Shown: one piece after another, positions 11,571-24,600 of the stretch
Layout of the letters: every line of letters starts with the position of its first letter
Position numbering within the stretch: position 1 is the stretch's first letter
Position numbers and translations under genes: made by a program
The notes under the pieces: model-generated
Seen by the model: the letters and a program-made list of their open reading frames with translations, nothing else
Told to the model about the DNA's origin: nothing
The model's database searches: none
Origin: Pisaster brevispinus
Lineage: Eukaryota; Echinodermata; Asteroidea; Forcipulatida; Asteriidae
Direction: 5' to 3'
Assembly: GCA_023634235.1 (NCBI GenBank)
Contig: JAMKCF010000008.1
Coordinates: 1,431,001-1,495,000 of the forward strand
DNA length: 64,000 bases

Positions 11571-13239
11571 CTCGGTTATTACCCTCACATATCTAAGTTG
11601 TTGATGGGTTGACATTGGGCTGATAATAGGCACAAGCACGTCTTAGGAATCTTCTTGTTGTGACAAGCCTTCAAAATACAAACAAATGAAATCCATTTTA
11701 CACTTATTCAAAACAAATATTTATTTTAATAAGGTATAGTTTGATTGTGATCTGTTATTCAAATGCACTATTTAAAAGATGTTGATGTATAGTCATGAGA
11801 AACAATTATCATTCTCTTTGTAGAGGTCTTAGTAGAAACTAATTCTATAACCAAATTAAAGAGATTTTCCAAGAAAGAATTTGAAATTGTTTTACAAGAT
11901 CAAAATGTTGTTCAAACCAGCAAAGGTTGTCATTAAAACTAATTGTATTTAAGGGATTTAGGAAAATCATTTTTATTATTAAAATCTGTAATCAATCTGT
12001 AGGAATAAACCGTTTGGTGCTGAGTATGGGGCATGGTGGTACTATTAAGAGCTGTCATTACAACTAACAAGATTATATAAACACTTACAAGTAATTTATA
12101 TGCAAAACATATTTTGCATTCTGTACAAAGAAGGTTATCAAAAAGACACCTTTTCCAAAGTTATTTCCAACCATTATTTCATGTTTGATATTACTTATGT
12201 ACAAAGTGTTTATAAATTTACCATCTGAAGGTTGATGTACGATGTGCAACTGTGTTGATTGGCGGATCTCATTCAGCCTTGCTAGCTCTGTAAAAGCAAA
12301 ATTAAGAAATTATTTAATTTTATCATATTAAAATGGAATAACAGTCCTTTTGTGATTTTTAGAAATGATTCTGCGATTCAAATCAAATTCAATGTGATTG
12401 ATTGGCATAACAGTCACAAATAGAGCAAGATTTGCATTTTTATACTTTCAAAAACATTTTCCACGCTGATCCCCCTTCAAAAAAACAAAGTAGAACCCAC
12501 ACACACACTGAAAATTGGTTTGTTAATTGATTGACTTTGGCTTTATGATGGCCTAAATGTTTTCTTATGTTTTATGCCAAACTTTGCAAGAGAACATTCC
12601 TACACATTACCATTAATGTTGTTGATGCAATAGAAATCAGATATTCCATTGCTCCTCCAAAACCATTCTCCTCCCTCAACCCCCCACCCCAAACAATAAT
12701 AATAATAAATAAATACATTTTAAACAAAATAATTAAATAACAATTGGCAATTGTGATTTTGTAACTTTTGTGGAAACGGTGACGATATTAATTAACAACT
12801 GTTTTAATGTTCAGGGGTTTCAATTACCTTCATAATGGAGAGAGCAGTTCTTGTATCAGATTCACTGTTCATTGTTAGGAAGCTTAGCAACTGCAGGTCT
12901 GGGGAGGGGGAGGGGCCACGGGGAGTTGTTGTGTAGTAGGGGGCTCTGGGGCCATGTTTTCCCTTGTTTTACAGGACACTATATGAATCTGTATTTTTTC
13001 ACAGGGGGGCACCTGGGGGTACTGGAAAACTGAGTTTGGGGGCACACTGCTGATAATTCCATATACAGCCACAGGCCTGCTAAGCCATGATGACAGTCGC
13101 CCTTTCAAGCCTATCATTAAACTGTCCTAAATCTCTTGATCTCCATCTTAAATTAATGGTTGTTCATTAATTTACCTGTTGATGAAGAATACATTCTTGC
13201 ATCTTGATGCTTGGAAGCATGCCCATCATACATCTACTT
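11571..13239 (-). other. Three weak candidate exons of an unrecognised minus-strand transcript
   Basis: Three segments have credible splice borders on the minus strand: 13239-13176 (TTTGCCAG| ... CAACAG|GTAAAT), 12287-12222 (TTTTACAG| ... GATG|GTAAAT) and 11641-11571 (CCTAAG| ... CGAG|GTATGT). The last two join in frame (LARLNEIRQSTQLHIVHQPS then VLVPIISPMSTHQQLRYVRV). The first does not connect in an open frame with the second, so it would have to be UTR or spurious. No family is recognised. Confidence 0.2.
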
Positions 13240-13249
13240 CTGGCAAATA

Positions 13250-14790
13250 GACTTAATCTGACAATGGCATGTCTGTAGCTAGCCTAAATGCAAACAAAAT
13301 AAAAACAACACTTTGTAAAAGAGGTGTGATGAAACTGGTGTTGTTTTCCTTGACTGCTTTGACCATACGAGGGCGGCAGACAATACATCTCAAAACACTC
13401 GCTTTATTTATTGACAAAAGAGATGGTCCACTTCTTTTTCTTGCCTGTTCACTGGTGGTGTATTATTGATTGCAGATTCAATGACGGTTCCACTCTTTGG
13501 GGGCTGAACGCGGTGAACTAACAAATATTGGTGCAGGTTTTTTGGAGCAGTAACTCAACTTCACTGTTTCAATTATGCTGCAGTAAACCTTAGTACCTTA
13601 GTATTTTTTGTAATGGCTTTTGAGTCAAAAAGGATTGAAGGAAAAAAATATGAATATGACAGCTTATTTTCAAGTGGTCTTTGATTGGATATAGTCCCAT
13701 AAATTTTGCCAATCCATTTTGGATCCTTGGCCCTCGTTCACTACAGACCAGAGTTTGTGTTAAGTGTGGCTTTACATTTTGCAAAGCACAAAACAGTTGT
13801 GTGTATCGGAAAAAGATCACCAGCCAAATTCTCATATTTTATGTAGGTTTTGCAACTGGTGTCCTGCTTATTTTTGCTGAGAAGAAAATTTTAATTCTAC
13901 TCGGGATTTACCCTTGTAGCGTTTCCAAATAATGTATAGTTATGGACACAGAATTGTTTAATGTTTTGTTATATTACATGTTTTCGATTTTTCTTTATAC
14001 TCATCATGATTTATCATCTTATAAAGTTTTATCAACAATTTGTATTCTCCCTACTTGCACTTTCACCTAGAGAATTACTTCTGCTATTGTTTCCATGTTA
14101 ATGTTTCATGACCACTTAATCACCACACAGTCACTACCTCATGGTCACTTAATCACCACACAGTCACTACCTCATGGTCACTTGATCACCCACACAGTTC
14201 CTTGTTTCCAAGTTAACCACCTACATACAACAGGTGTGTTACGTTTACTTCATGGTTACTTGAAGGACAGTTTCTTCCAAGAAACTTCCAAGAAACTTAT
14301 ACTCCTTATGTTTTTAGGTTTAATATTGACTGACTCATTGTTTCAAATTACCAAGTGAACTGTGTTAACAATTCTTATAAATAGTCTAGCTTCATTCCAA
14401 AGATTCATTCTTTTCTACTCTACGATGTAAACCACAAGCAGTCAACTCTCTCTTTTAATTCACAGTTGTACTCTGTAGTCATTGATTAAAGTTCAGTTAT
14501 AGTGTAGCAAATTAGTGTGCCGTAGTAACTCATTTCTGCCGTACGCTAAACCCTCCTACTGGAGTTTGTTGAAAAAACTTTGTTGAAAAAAATGGACTTT
14601 GTCCGGGCAGATGAATGATTACTTGTTGCATAGATGTACAGGGAACCTGACAAAGTACTTGGTTGATGAACCTAAACATTGAGACTGGTTACAGTGCACT
14701 GTTGACGAGACACTTTTTGAATCACAACCAAGAGAATCAAACAAACAACCTCAAAGTGAATCTCCACCATGGGTCTATATGAAGAGTCCG
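13250..14790. other. Intergenic; short 35-bp tandem repeat
   Basis: No gene is recognised. At 14099-14190 a unit of about 35 bp (CATGGTCACTTAATCACCAC then ACAGTCACTACCT) is repeated almost three times. The remainder is AT-rich single-copy-looking sequence. Confidence 0.5.
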
Positions 14791-14792
14791 GG

Positions 14793-14975
14793 GCAAAATA
14801 TCACAGAGCTGCTTAAGCAGCAAATAGTGCTTAAAGTTTTTCTGTTAAGCAAAAATAAGCAGGATAGCAGTGACAGGTTGTGCATGTGACATGGTATTTT
14901 AGCTGGTAACCTTATTCTGGTAAGAATAATTTTGTTGCGGCTTAGCTACTTTTGTGCTTAAGCAGCTCTTTTGAA
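14793..14975. mobile_element. Diverged inverted-repeat MITE (GCTTAAGCAGCT family)
   Basis: The ends are CAGAGCTGCTTAAGCAGC on the left and GTGCTTAAGCAGCTCTTTTG on the right in inverted orientation. The interior shares CTGTTAAGCA, GCAGGATA.CAG, GCTGGTAACCTTATTCTGG and TAGCTACTTTTGTGCTTA with the near-perfect element at 39716-39909. It is non-autonomous, with no open frame. Confidence 0.75.
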
Positions 14976-15599
14976 GCCTAATTAAAACTTTGGTGGCGGG
15001 CAGTGGAAAATTTGCCAATATATATTATATGTGAACAAAAATGTACACTCACAACTCGAAAATCTTTTGATTTTCCCCCCAACACGGTTGATGTTATTGA
15101 AGCAATTCAAGCAGTTGGGAAATCTACAACAACAAGGAAAGTAACACTTGCATTCGTTCCGTAAAAAATTACAGCGGGTAAAGAAATGAGACTGCAATGG
15201 TGCTGGGCCAAGGATACGAAGTGGATTGGCCATTATGGGGCTAGGTCCAGATTTAGAGGACCCCAAAAACGATCATGAACCACAAGCAAATTAATGCACA
15301 CAATATTTATTAAAAACGACGATTTTCCAAAGCTTAATTTTTATACATGTCCCGGCCTCTCAATCAGACGCTCATGAGTCATAGCACAATCATCATTATT
15401 ATCACAATCAAATTAGCAACTCACCATCATACTTTTTGTAGAAGTTGTGCCTTGGAACTTAGTTTAAAACATGCATTTTGGGGGAATACGGCACAGAGAA
15501 GTGTTGACTCCCAGCCATTTTGCCTTTAAAATGAGCGGCACAATCAGCTGTTTGGTGACATGTGATCATTCAACGCGGCATTTAAACTCATTTGAATGG

Positions 15600-16478
15600 T
15601 CGAGTTGTTTGTACACGGCCTATGGAGCAGGTTGAACCTCCGATATGACGATATTCCTGCACCTACGGTTTGTACACAGTGTATGAGGGATGGGACCGCA
15701 ACGTTGCGGTGCAGTGAACCCAGGGATATGGCGATATTCCTGCACCCGTTGCTTTGTGCACAGTGTATGGGCCGTGGTGGATCCGGGATATGGCAATATT
15801 CCTGCACCCATTGCTTGTGCACAGTGTATGGGCCGTGGTGGATCCGGGATATAATGATATTCCTGTACCCATTGCTTGTGCACAGTGTATGGGCCGTGGT
15901 GGACCCGAGATATGGCGATATTCCTGCACCCATTGCTTGTGCACAGTGTATGGGGATGCAGTCCGCTACATTCGCGGTGCTGTGGACCCGGGATATGACG
16001 ATATTCCTGTACCTATGTTTGTGCACAGTGTATGAGGGATGGGACCGCAACGTTGCGGTGCAGTGAACCCAGGGATATGGCGATATTCCTGCACCCGTTG
16101 CTTTGTGCACAGTGTATGGGCCGTGGTGGATCCGGGATATGGCAATATTCCTGCACCCATTGCTTGTGCACAGTGTATGGGCCGTGGTGGATCCGGGATA
16201 TAATGATATTCCTGTACCCATTGCTTGTGCACAGTGTATGGGCCGTGGTGGACCCGAGATATGGCGATATTCCTGCACCCATTGCTTGTGCACAGTGTAT
16301 GGGGATGCAGTCCGCTACATTCGCGGTGCTGTGGACCCGGGATATGACGATATTCCTGTACCTATGTTTGTGCACAGTGTATGAGGGATGGGACCGCAAC
16401 GTTGCGGTGCAGTGAACCCAGGATATGGCGATATTCCTGCACCCATTGTTTGTGCACAGTCTATGGGCCGTGGCGGAT
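15600..16478. repeat. Satellite: ~59-bp units in a 349-bp higher-order repeat
   Basis: The basic unit of about 59 bp (GTATGGGCCGTGGTGGATCC, GGATATGGCAATATTCCTGC, CCATTGCTTGTGCACA) is repeated about fourteen times. Unit variants recur in the same order every 349 bp, as shown by the anchor CACAGTGTATGAGGGATGGG at about 15675, 16024 and 16373. The two full higher-order copies are almost identical, so the amplification is recent. One variant holds the perfect palindrome CCGCAACGTTGCGG. The stop-poor frames (up to 249 codons, minus strand) are by-products of the repeat. No transposon ends are seen. Confidence 0.9.
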
Positions 16479-16479
16479 T

Positions 16480-17008
16480 TTTAGAGTCACATTGTGTTGG
16501 GTACTTTTTGAGACGTTTTGAGAGTAAAATTTAATTAGACCTACAGTTTTTGTGTTAATTTGGGGGGAAATTTTGGATTTAACGTTAAAAGAATTGATTG
16601 ACTTGGTTTATCCAACTGCGGAAGTCATTTAGAATCTTTGACAACAACATAAATAATGCAAAGAGGATTCACAATTTTGTAAGCAACTCTTTATTATTGT
16701 ACATTCATGTAGTCCAACATGGAGTATAAATTTAAATGTTAAAAAGATCACGATTGATATTTTTTGACACCAAAACGTCTTGCACTTCGTCAAATCAAGC
16801 TTTTCTTCCATCACTTAAAATAATCAAGCTTTTCTTCCATCACTTAAAAATGTGTCTACTTGACGATGGATACAAATCGGTAGGTCTGTTTCTCTCTTTT
16901 TTAATCATTAGTATAAAACATACATGCAGGCCTTACCCACAAAGGATATATTAATTTGCACGGGGGCGGGGGGGGGGGGGGTAGACAAACAAACGAACAT
17001 AACAATAA
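16480..17008. other. Intergenic; short duplication and poly-G tract
   Basis: A 30-bp unit (ATCAAGCTTTTCTTCCATCA then CTTAAA) is directly duplicated at 16794-16849, and a G-rich run of about 20 bases lies at 16961-16980. No exon is supported. Confidence 0.5.
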
Positions 17009-17009
17009 A

Positions 17010-17320
17010 TTAAAAAATAATAATAATAATACGATACATTTATGCAGAAGCGAGCCTCTTTGCGCAACACAAAACATAAAACAAGGAAATGAAATGTATA
17101 AAGCAATTCGTTACAAAATAAAAGATTCAAACAAATGAGTCTTTAAAAGTCCCTTGAACATCTGAATAGAGTCTGCTTAACGAATATGAAGAGGCAAGTC
17201 GTTCCATAACGGAGGTGCAATGAAGTGGAAGGCTGTTTGACTACAGAACTTTGTGGGGAAAGTAGTTTGCGTCAGGAGGGATTGGCAAGAAAAACGAAGA
17301 GGACGAACAGGAATATATAG
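17010..17320 (-). mobile_element. 3' end of a non-LTR retrotransposon (LINE) fragment
   Basis: Read on the minus strand, 17300-17135 encodes AFHFIAPPLWNDLPLHIR, an in-frame stop, then ADSIQMFKGLLKTHLF. This is the pattern at the C-terminus of CR1/L2/RTE-type reverse transcriptases (LWN.LP...R....FK..LKT.LF). It is followed by AT-rich sequence ending in a (TAT/ATT)n tail at about 17018-17035, typical of LINE 3' ends. Nothing of the polymerase core is present, so it is a dead 5'-truncated copy. Confidence 0.7.
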
Positions 17321-18579
17321 CAAAACTCGTTAAAATTATAACTAACCAAGCGAGGTAGGTCTTGATATCGAAATATTATTTTTACTTTGGCCAGATAACT
17401 AGATTATCAGAACAAACATTCGTTACAAATACTATGCCTACTGAGGTATGTAGTAAACAGCTTTGAATCTCCTGTTTCATTGTTGGATCTGAAATTGAAT
17501 ATAAAACGGATCATCCATGGCTTTTCTTTGTTCTTTCTTTGTTAGACTCCACTTTAACATGACATTTATCTTGTTTTTCTACATTCAAATCAATGTAACT
17601 AAACCGAGGCTGGAAGGATATACCACAGTTTGGTCTCTATTAGTAAAACGACCATGTGCACTGTTATTGTCAACGGGTCGTCAGGGTATCCGAAAAAGGT
17701 GGCCGGCGTATGATTAATGTCTCATTTTGGTGAGTTTTTCCATAATCAAAGGTCAAAGACATAGGCCCTACACAGTTTACAAATCTTAGTTAGTAACACA
17801 TTTTTGTGATTACAAATATTTTCATAACTTCCTTAATATTTTTCAACGCACCGTGAATAATGAGTAAAAACTACAACTATATTTTAACAGTATCCCATAA
17901 CCAATAATAAAAACAAACTACAATGCCATTTTGCAAACTATCATCGCTGACTCTATTGTCTAAACAATGTACGAGTACGATTAATGTCTTACAAAGTGTG
18001 TTCAGTGTATTGTTGATACTAAATAGGCCTCGTGTTAAATAAAACACAAAGTTTTTGTATCAGACTTTCACTAAAAATAACAAAAGGTAAGTTGTACCTA
18101 ACGCAACTTTTGAATGCTGTTCAAGTGGATTGTTAAATTGAATGGTTCCTTTTTTAACTGCATGATGCAATATACACAAAACTGAATTACTGTTTTGCGG
18201 AACAGAATAACGCGACGATTGAACTGGCTGCTTTGCCGAAACTGACCTGGGAATAATGTTAAAAAGTTAGAATACAAACAGCAAAACTACAGCTCATAAA
18301 ATTCAAAGAAGATTAAATTAAGGGTTATTCGTTGGTGAAAAAAAAAATAACATGGTGCAGTCATCTTTTGGTACTCCTATCCAACTCAGTGTAACCAAAT
18401 CGAGGTTGGATGGCAATAAATATAATCTGACAAGTTTTTACACATTGCAATACCAAAAATATGTACTCAAAATATTGCATGGAGACAACTCCAATAAAGA
18501 TGACAGCATTGTTAACACTGTTATTTTCCCCACACAAAATGCAGCAGCCAGTCACAGGTGGTGTTCCCCTTGTCCACGG

Positions 18580-18659
18580 TTACATTGCAGAACTGGACGT
18601 GGTCCATACGGCCACTAAAGCTGACACGATGACGAGGCTCATGGCAGCAGACAAACCAA
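18580..18659 (-). CDS. SRCR exon 8: C-terminal hydrophobic anchor
   Basis: After acceptor CTCATGTACAG|TTGG the reading frame runs GLSAAMSLVIVSALVAVWTT then SSSAM and TAA (18582-18580). A hydrophobic stretch of about 16 residues sits within eight residues of the C-terminus, with no basic cytoplasmic tail. This fits either a GPI-attachment signal or a minimal transmembrane anchor. Its phase matches the preceding exon (GGC G|TT). Confidence 0.75.
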
Positions 18660-21600
18660 CTGTACATGAGAAGAACAAATTACGCTAAACTAGACATCTT
18701 AAAGGCCATGTCACACACACAGGGCAACTTTTTTCAGGCAACTTGGAGGCAACCAACTGCACTGCAAGCAGAAGGAACACTTTGGCAGCACAAGAGACAT
18801 TCTTCTAGCTGTAACTCACTATCCCCAAGAAAATAATAAGAAAACTGAAATGTTTATCAAATTTTCTTATTGGTGGGTGATTGCCTGGAACCGGTTGCCT
18901 GTAAATTGCCTCATGTGGCATGGCCTTAAAAATGCTAGGTCCCACTTTGGGCCAACTTGACCCGACAAAACTTACATCAAATTTAAAAGAAAATTGTTTT
19001 TATATAGTTCAAAGCTTTCAACGCCACTGGTGAGTGGTAGTGAACTAAAAACAAAACATAAATTTTTGTAGGGATCCCATGTACAGCCATGTATTTACAA
19101 AACATTGTTGCACGTTACATTGTATATTGTGCATTGTATGTGGCATATTATGCGATAAAAATATGTATGTTTTCGTTTTGAAACAGCACAATCTGTCGTT
19201 TAGTGAAAACAATTTTTTCCGGCGAAAATCGGGCCGTGCACTTTTCAGGATAATGGCATGAACTGTTTTCTCGGTTCTATGGCTGTTGTTTGTACGTTGG
19301 AAACGGTATAAATTCAACTTGTCATCCTTTAATTTTCAAGAAACACGCCACGCAAGAAACCTGGAAATATTTTGTTCCAACTTTGGTGATACCATTTTAG
19401 GAGTGAAAAACAGTTTGCGTTTTGTCAAATACTCATAACGGGCTTACTTCGATTGAAGTAACCAAAATAGTGACTTGGAGGATCTTCAAAATACTATTAT
19501 TTTTGTTTTCAACTGTCAATTCCAGCCGGAAATGTTTCTCTAAAGAAATTTTACAATCATTACATTTATGACAAAAGAGCTTCCATAAAATTGAAACTAA
19601 CAGTTTTAATTTTGTTCCAACCCTGTATTAGTCTATAAAGTTACTCCTTGAACAATCGCAATCATTTTGACTTACCGCCGATAGAACACTTGATACCAAC
19701 ATTTTGTTGATGAGAGCAAATGGCTGGACTCGAACCCCAGTCTTCAAGAGTGCAATCAAGTAAACGTATCTCAGTACCACGGCAGGTGACATTACTCAAA
19801 TGTATGGGCCCTCTTACATATCGGCGGCTTTCAGCAGCTACCGAAAGGAAATGTTAGAATTGATTTATTCTGAGAATCAGTACCGCAATGTTGTGGAAAG
19901 GCACATCATTTTGATCATGAGTTAAGAATAAGAATATACGGATAGACAGGTTGGAACGAGACTCCACCAGAGCATGAACAAATCAGACAGACTACAACTT
20001 AGCCTATACCAGGGGTTGGGTGAGATATCAGCTGTACTCGTCTTCAGGAAAAATGCCATGTCTTCATGAGATTCTCCTGAGGACGAGCTGAGCACTGATC
20101 GAAACGTCAAGACTCAACTTTATCCAAATCTCGGCTCGTCTTCGAAGCAACACTTCTCACAAAAGAGATTTTATTATCACACGGTTGTCCTTAGTTCTTA
20201 GACTGATCTTCAAGTTCCAGGATTTGGAAACCACTGTAAACCTATACACAGATATTATCTGTAATCATGTATATCAATACTAAAATAGCCTAGATAAGAT
20301 TTTTCTTTTGGGCGAATTAATTTTTCTGTTGCTGAAGTCAGAGAGTGAACATGATTATTGTTTCTAGATATTTGACGGGTCACCAAAGAATATCAGAAGT
20401 AACAAACTTCAGGGTGCTATAAGACATATCCACCCTATTTTTCTCATTTCTCCTTCCTCTTCTCCTTTCAACGATGCTTTAAAATCAAAAGATCTAGACG
20501 GTATTTTGGCGTAAAACGGTTGCCAGATCTGAGACTCTTTCAAAATTATAGGCTTATAATTTTATTACACAAGGGTTTTCAAGACAGCTCTGTATAATGT
20601 TGGTAATGAGTTACTATAAGGATGCCACTATAGTGTGATGGTTTTATATGGGGTGTTTGTTTAAAAAAGAACATGGCGTTGAAAATCCATTTTCTAAGAA
20701 GGAACTTACGTGTGTAGCTCATGAAATGACCCAGGTTAAGCTGCTGACACACAACGTCTGAATTAGCATCGGTCCACCCCTCGTTGCAGATCGTACCCCA
20801 CGCTCCGTCATTGTAAACCTGTACCACATTTTGGCGTCCAAATTGAGCGGCCGACACCAGTTGAAGGTCTCCCGTTTCTGTCAAAAATATTGATGAGGTG
20901 GAAACGCATTTTTGTTTACAAATCTTCAAATAAATGAGGGCCGATGTCAGCCCACACTGACACACTATTACCATTATTTTAACCAGATCGTCAAACCAGT
21001 CAGCTCACAAACCACGATACCCTGAGCTGCACCATGCCACAAATCCTAGAGGGTTGTCAATTAACAGAGGGGCAGTGATTAATATTGGTCAGGAGGGGGC
21101 AGAACACAGCTCTCATTCTTGTGTACAAAATCATCATGTCAATTGTCAATGGTAGATGTAACCATCAAAAATTATTTGATAAAAGTTAATTAATTATACA
21201 AACAAAGTACTCAAAGTAACCCACCCAATATCCAAACCTTACCCAAACCTGTGATAACATACTTACATTTTTTAAACATTAAGAAAGTGCGACTCAAACT
21301 CTCTTTACCTGGAAAAGGCTTGGAAGCATTATTATGCTGACATCGTAACGCGGTTCCTTCGAGTACCAAAGAGGTGCCACGATTGAAGACTCAATAAAAC
21401 AGATGGTTCATACTTAACGACCCGGAAAACAATGAGCCAGTATTGAAACTACAGTTGACATGAAACACGAAGAGGCACGGGGAAAAAACAACAACAACTC
21501 AAATCTAAAACAACTGGCGAAATTAAGTTGTCACATTTATTTCTTCCAAACTGTTTAGACTTGTTCCTGAATTGGAACCCTCTTCCTTAAGAGAAAAAAT

Positions 21601-24600
21601 TACCAACATTCCCAGTCGGGAATCCTTATACATAGATGGAAAAAAATTCCTAAACTCACCGGGCATTCCTTCGCATTCAATCACTGCGTTTTGGGGTTCA
21701 TCACAGGATGATTTCAAGAACTGTGACATGGAATCGTGGTTCAAGGTGAAGAGACAGCCCATTAGCCATGCTTCGTTTCCTAAACACTCTGATTCAGCCC
21801 CTTCAGATTCCAAATAACCAACTGTTTTGGAGGGGATGTCTTTGGTACCGTACGAGGCAGCTTTGGAGTACCCTAATTGGTGGCAGGCTACGTTGGCGGC
21901 CTTTTGATTCCATGAATTATGTTTGCAGATCCTGTTCCATCTGCTGTTATAATACATTTCAACCACTCCAGTTCTCGTGGTTGGTCCATATTCATCAACT
22001 AATCGGATATCACCATCCGGATCTATATACAGGAAGACAATTTGAAATTTTGGACAAATCACTGGTATGCATATTGCAACTTTGAAACAAACAAAAAATA
22101 TGCAAGTAATTTTAAGAATTCAACGAAAGACAGTGCACGGTCGAGAATATTCTTTGCCCGAATTGGAAATTATATTATTAATTAAGAGACAGCAAGAAGT
22201 AATTGGTTTGTATTATTTTTACCTTGAGGGTCCGTCAGAAGACCACTGCATACCACACCAGCATCTTCACTGTGTTCGCAATTATGGGTTAGTTTCAGCT
22301 TGCATTGGTATAGATTACTCTCTGATCCTGTGCATTCCACGTCGTCGAAGACGATGTCTCCACTCTCTGCGCCACCAAAGACAGTGCCCTGGACGGCCTT
22401 CAGGGCTTCCCCGTAACCAAGCTGGCGACAGACTACTGTTGCGTCCGCGAGGTCCCACCCATCGTCACATACTGTGCCCCAGGCGTCGTTAAAATAAACC
22501 TCAACGCGTCCTTCCAGAAACCTATCGCTTCCTTTCAGACGTAAAGGGTAGTTGCCTAAAAGAAACAAAATTATGACAAAACTCAAACTTTTAAACAGGC
22601 GCTCAAACACAGAAAAACTCTCGCAAAGCAATTTTAACGATTTGCCTTGTAAGTAGCATATAGCAAAATGCCACAGAAAATATACAAAAATGTTACGCCA
22701 AAATCGTCATTATTATTAGAATTCAGTGTGCATAAAAAAATGCGCCGTAAAAGTTATTTTGCTGTATGCAAAGATGCTTGACAAACTTGCTCACTAAAGC
22801 AGAAAAGATTGCCATCCAAAACGCACCTAGAAAAATAAAAGTTGTCAAAAATGTTTTCCAGTTCCATGAAATTTGTAATAGGCCCTTTCGAAACCAGGGC
22901 TTCGACTAGGCTCAGGCATCTTGAAAAAGTACAATTTCGGTACGGGAACTCCAAAGTTGGTGGAGGGTGTCTCAAAAAGCCGAAGCCTATTCAGTGTTTA
23001 TAATGACCATAGTCAGCCAGTAAACCCCACACTTACTGGTGTCAGGCCCAGTGCAGGTAGCACCAGCCGTTCTTCCATTTGTACAGTTGCTGGCAATTTT
23101 CACTGGACACTCGTGTAACTTCTCTTCAAATCCCGTACATCTAAAATCTGTCAGGAACTGGTCCTCGGGTGACGTCGAAGACATACTTGGTGGACTCACA
23201 GCGGCTGTGGCAACGCCTTGATCCGATTTCGAACTACGACAAGCAACGGAAGCGTCGTCTAGATCCCAACCGTCCGTACATACTGAGTACTTGGAGATGT
23301 TGTCAATATCCAGAACTACACTTCCTCCCGGCATGTCTGACTCGTCGCCAAAATCAACAACAAACACTAGAAAAGCAAAGGAAAAAAAAAAATTTTTTTC
23401 TTCAAATAGTCCGAATTGCTTCAAAACCTACCAGCCAAAAAATATGTTGTTTTTGAAGTAGAATGTACCAGCACATGAAGAGACAGCTAAAGGATCGTAA
23501 ACTATGGAAATGCAAAGTGGCATTTACTTTACACGTACTCCGGGTTCAACTATACTTGGATACTCGTACTCGAAAACAAATCATTATCTTCGTAGGTTTC
23601 TTACACGAGCTGGAATTTGTATCGATTTCATTTCACTAAGATTGATGGCTGGGTTGATAACTGTGTGAGTGTCCAAAGCCATGGAAATGTGGTTACATAA
23701 TATCATACCAGGGGGGCCTTCCACGGTGTCACCATGACAGACGACTCCAGCATCTTGTCTATGGTCACAAGAACCAACTGTCCTGCTGGAAGAGCAGCCT
23801 TGTAGGCTAGTATGGTAACTTTGGCAGGACACGTCAGTAAGGTGTATCGGCCCGTCAACCTGGCCAAACTGCGCTGAATGGACGGCGAGTAGGGCCCAAG
23901 AATGACCTAATTGCTCACACACCGCCGTTGCGTCAGTAAAGTCCCAGCCATCGTCACAAATTGTCCCCCATTCACCGTTAAGAAACACCTCCACTCGACC
24001 TTCGAAGGCGTTTCTCCCATCCGCAAGACGCACGTCAAAATCCACTTGAGAATCGGTAAAAAAAAACAATGAAAATATTAATAGAAATAACCACGATTGG
24101 AAGTTTCAATGAAACCATAGGAGAGCTCCACGGTAAAACAAGGCTGTATCAACTTTGTATACCTTGGGATCCAATACAGACAACTATTTACATGGCGCAA
24201 CCACGCCCTTCTCAACAATACTTGGACAAATTTCCGTATCCAGCCACCACTTTTTCATTCGTTATGAAATAAAATAGTATCTAATTTACTCAAATGAGAT
24301 ATTCCTTTGGGTAAAAATGAGTGAAAAAGTGGTGGCAGGATAAGGAAATTTGTCCCAATACTTTTCCGAGGTCAATACTCTTTTCGAGATGACCACTGCA
24401 CTGCAACATAAAGACGTTTTCTAAAATAAGATAATTTGGGGATGGACAAAGAAAAATTGCAGCAGAGGGATCACCTTGAGGGGATGCGACTTTTTATTTC
24501 AAAACATTATGTTCCTTTTTATGGGCACTTCTCTTCCAACGGTTTTTACAAAAATCTAAAAATAATGTCTACATAGTTCACATCAAATGGCGTTTCCAAC

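Noticed and set aside
15544..16415. Long frames on both strands across the 59-bp satellite
   Set aside because: Both strands and several frames are open at once, which follows from the repeat structure, not from coding constraint.
18352..18688. Plus-strand small frames near 18.4-18.7 kb
   Set aside because: They overlap the minus-strand anchor exon of the SRCR gene and show no homology or splice support.
21572..22492. Plus-strand frames opposite the SRCR exons
   Set aside because: Antisense shadows of well-supported SRCR coding exons; no splice logic or family match.
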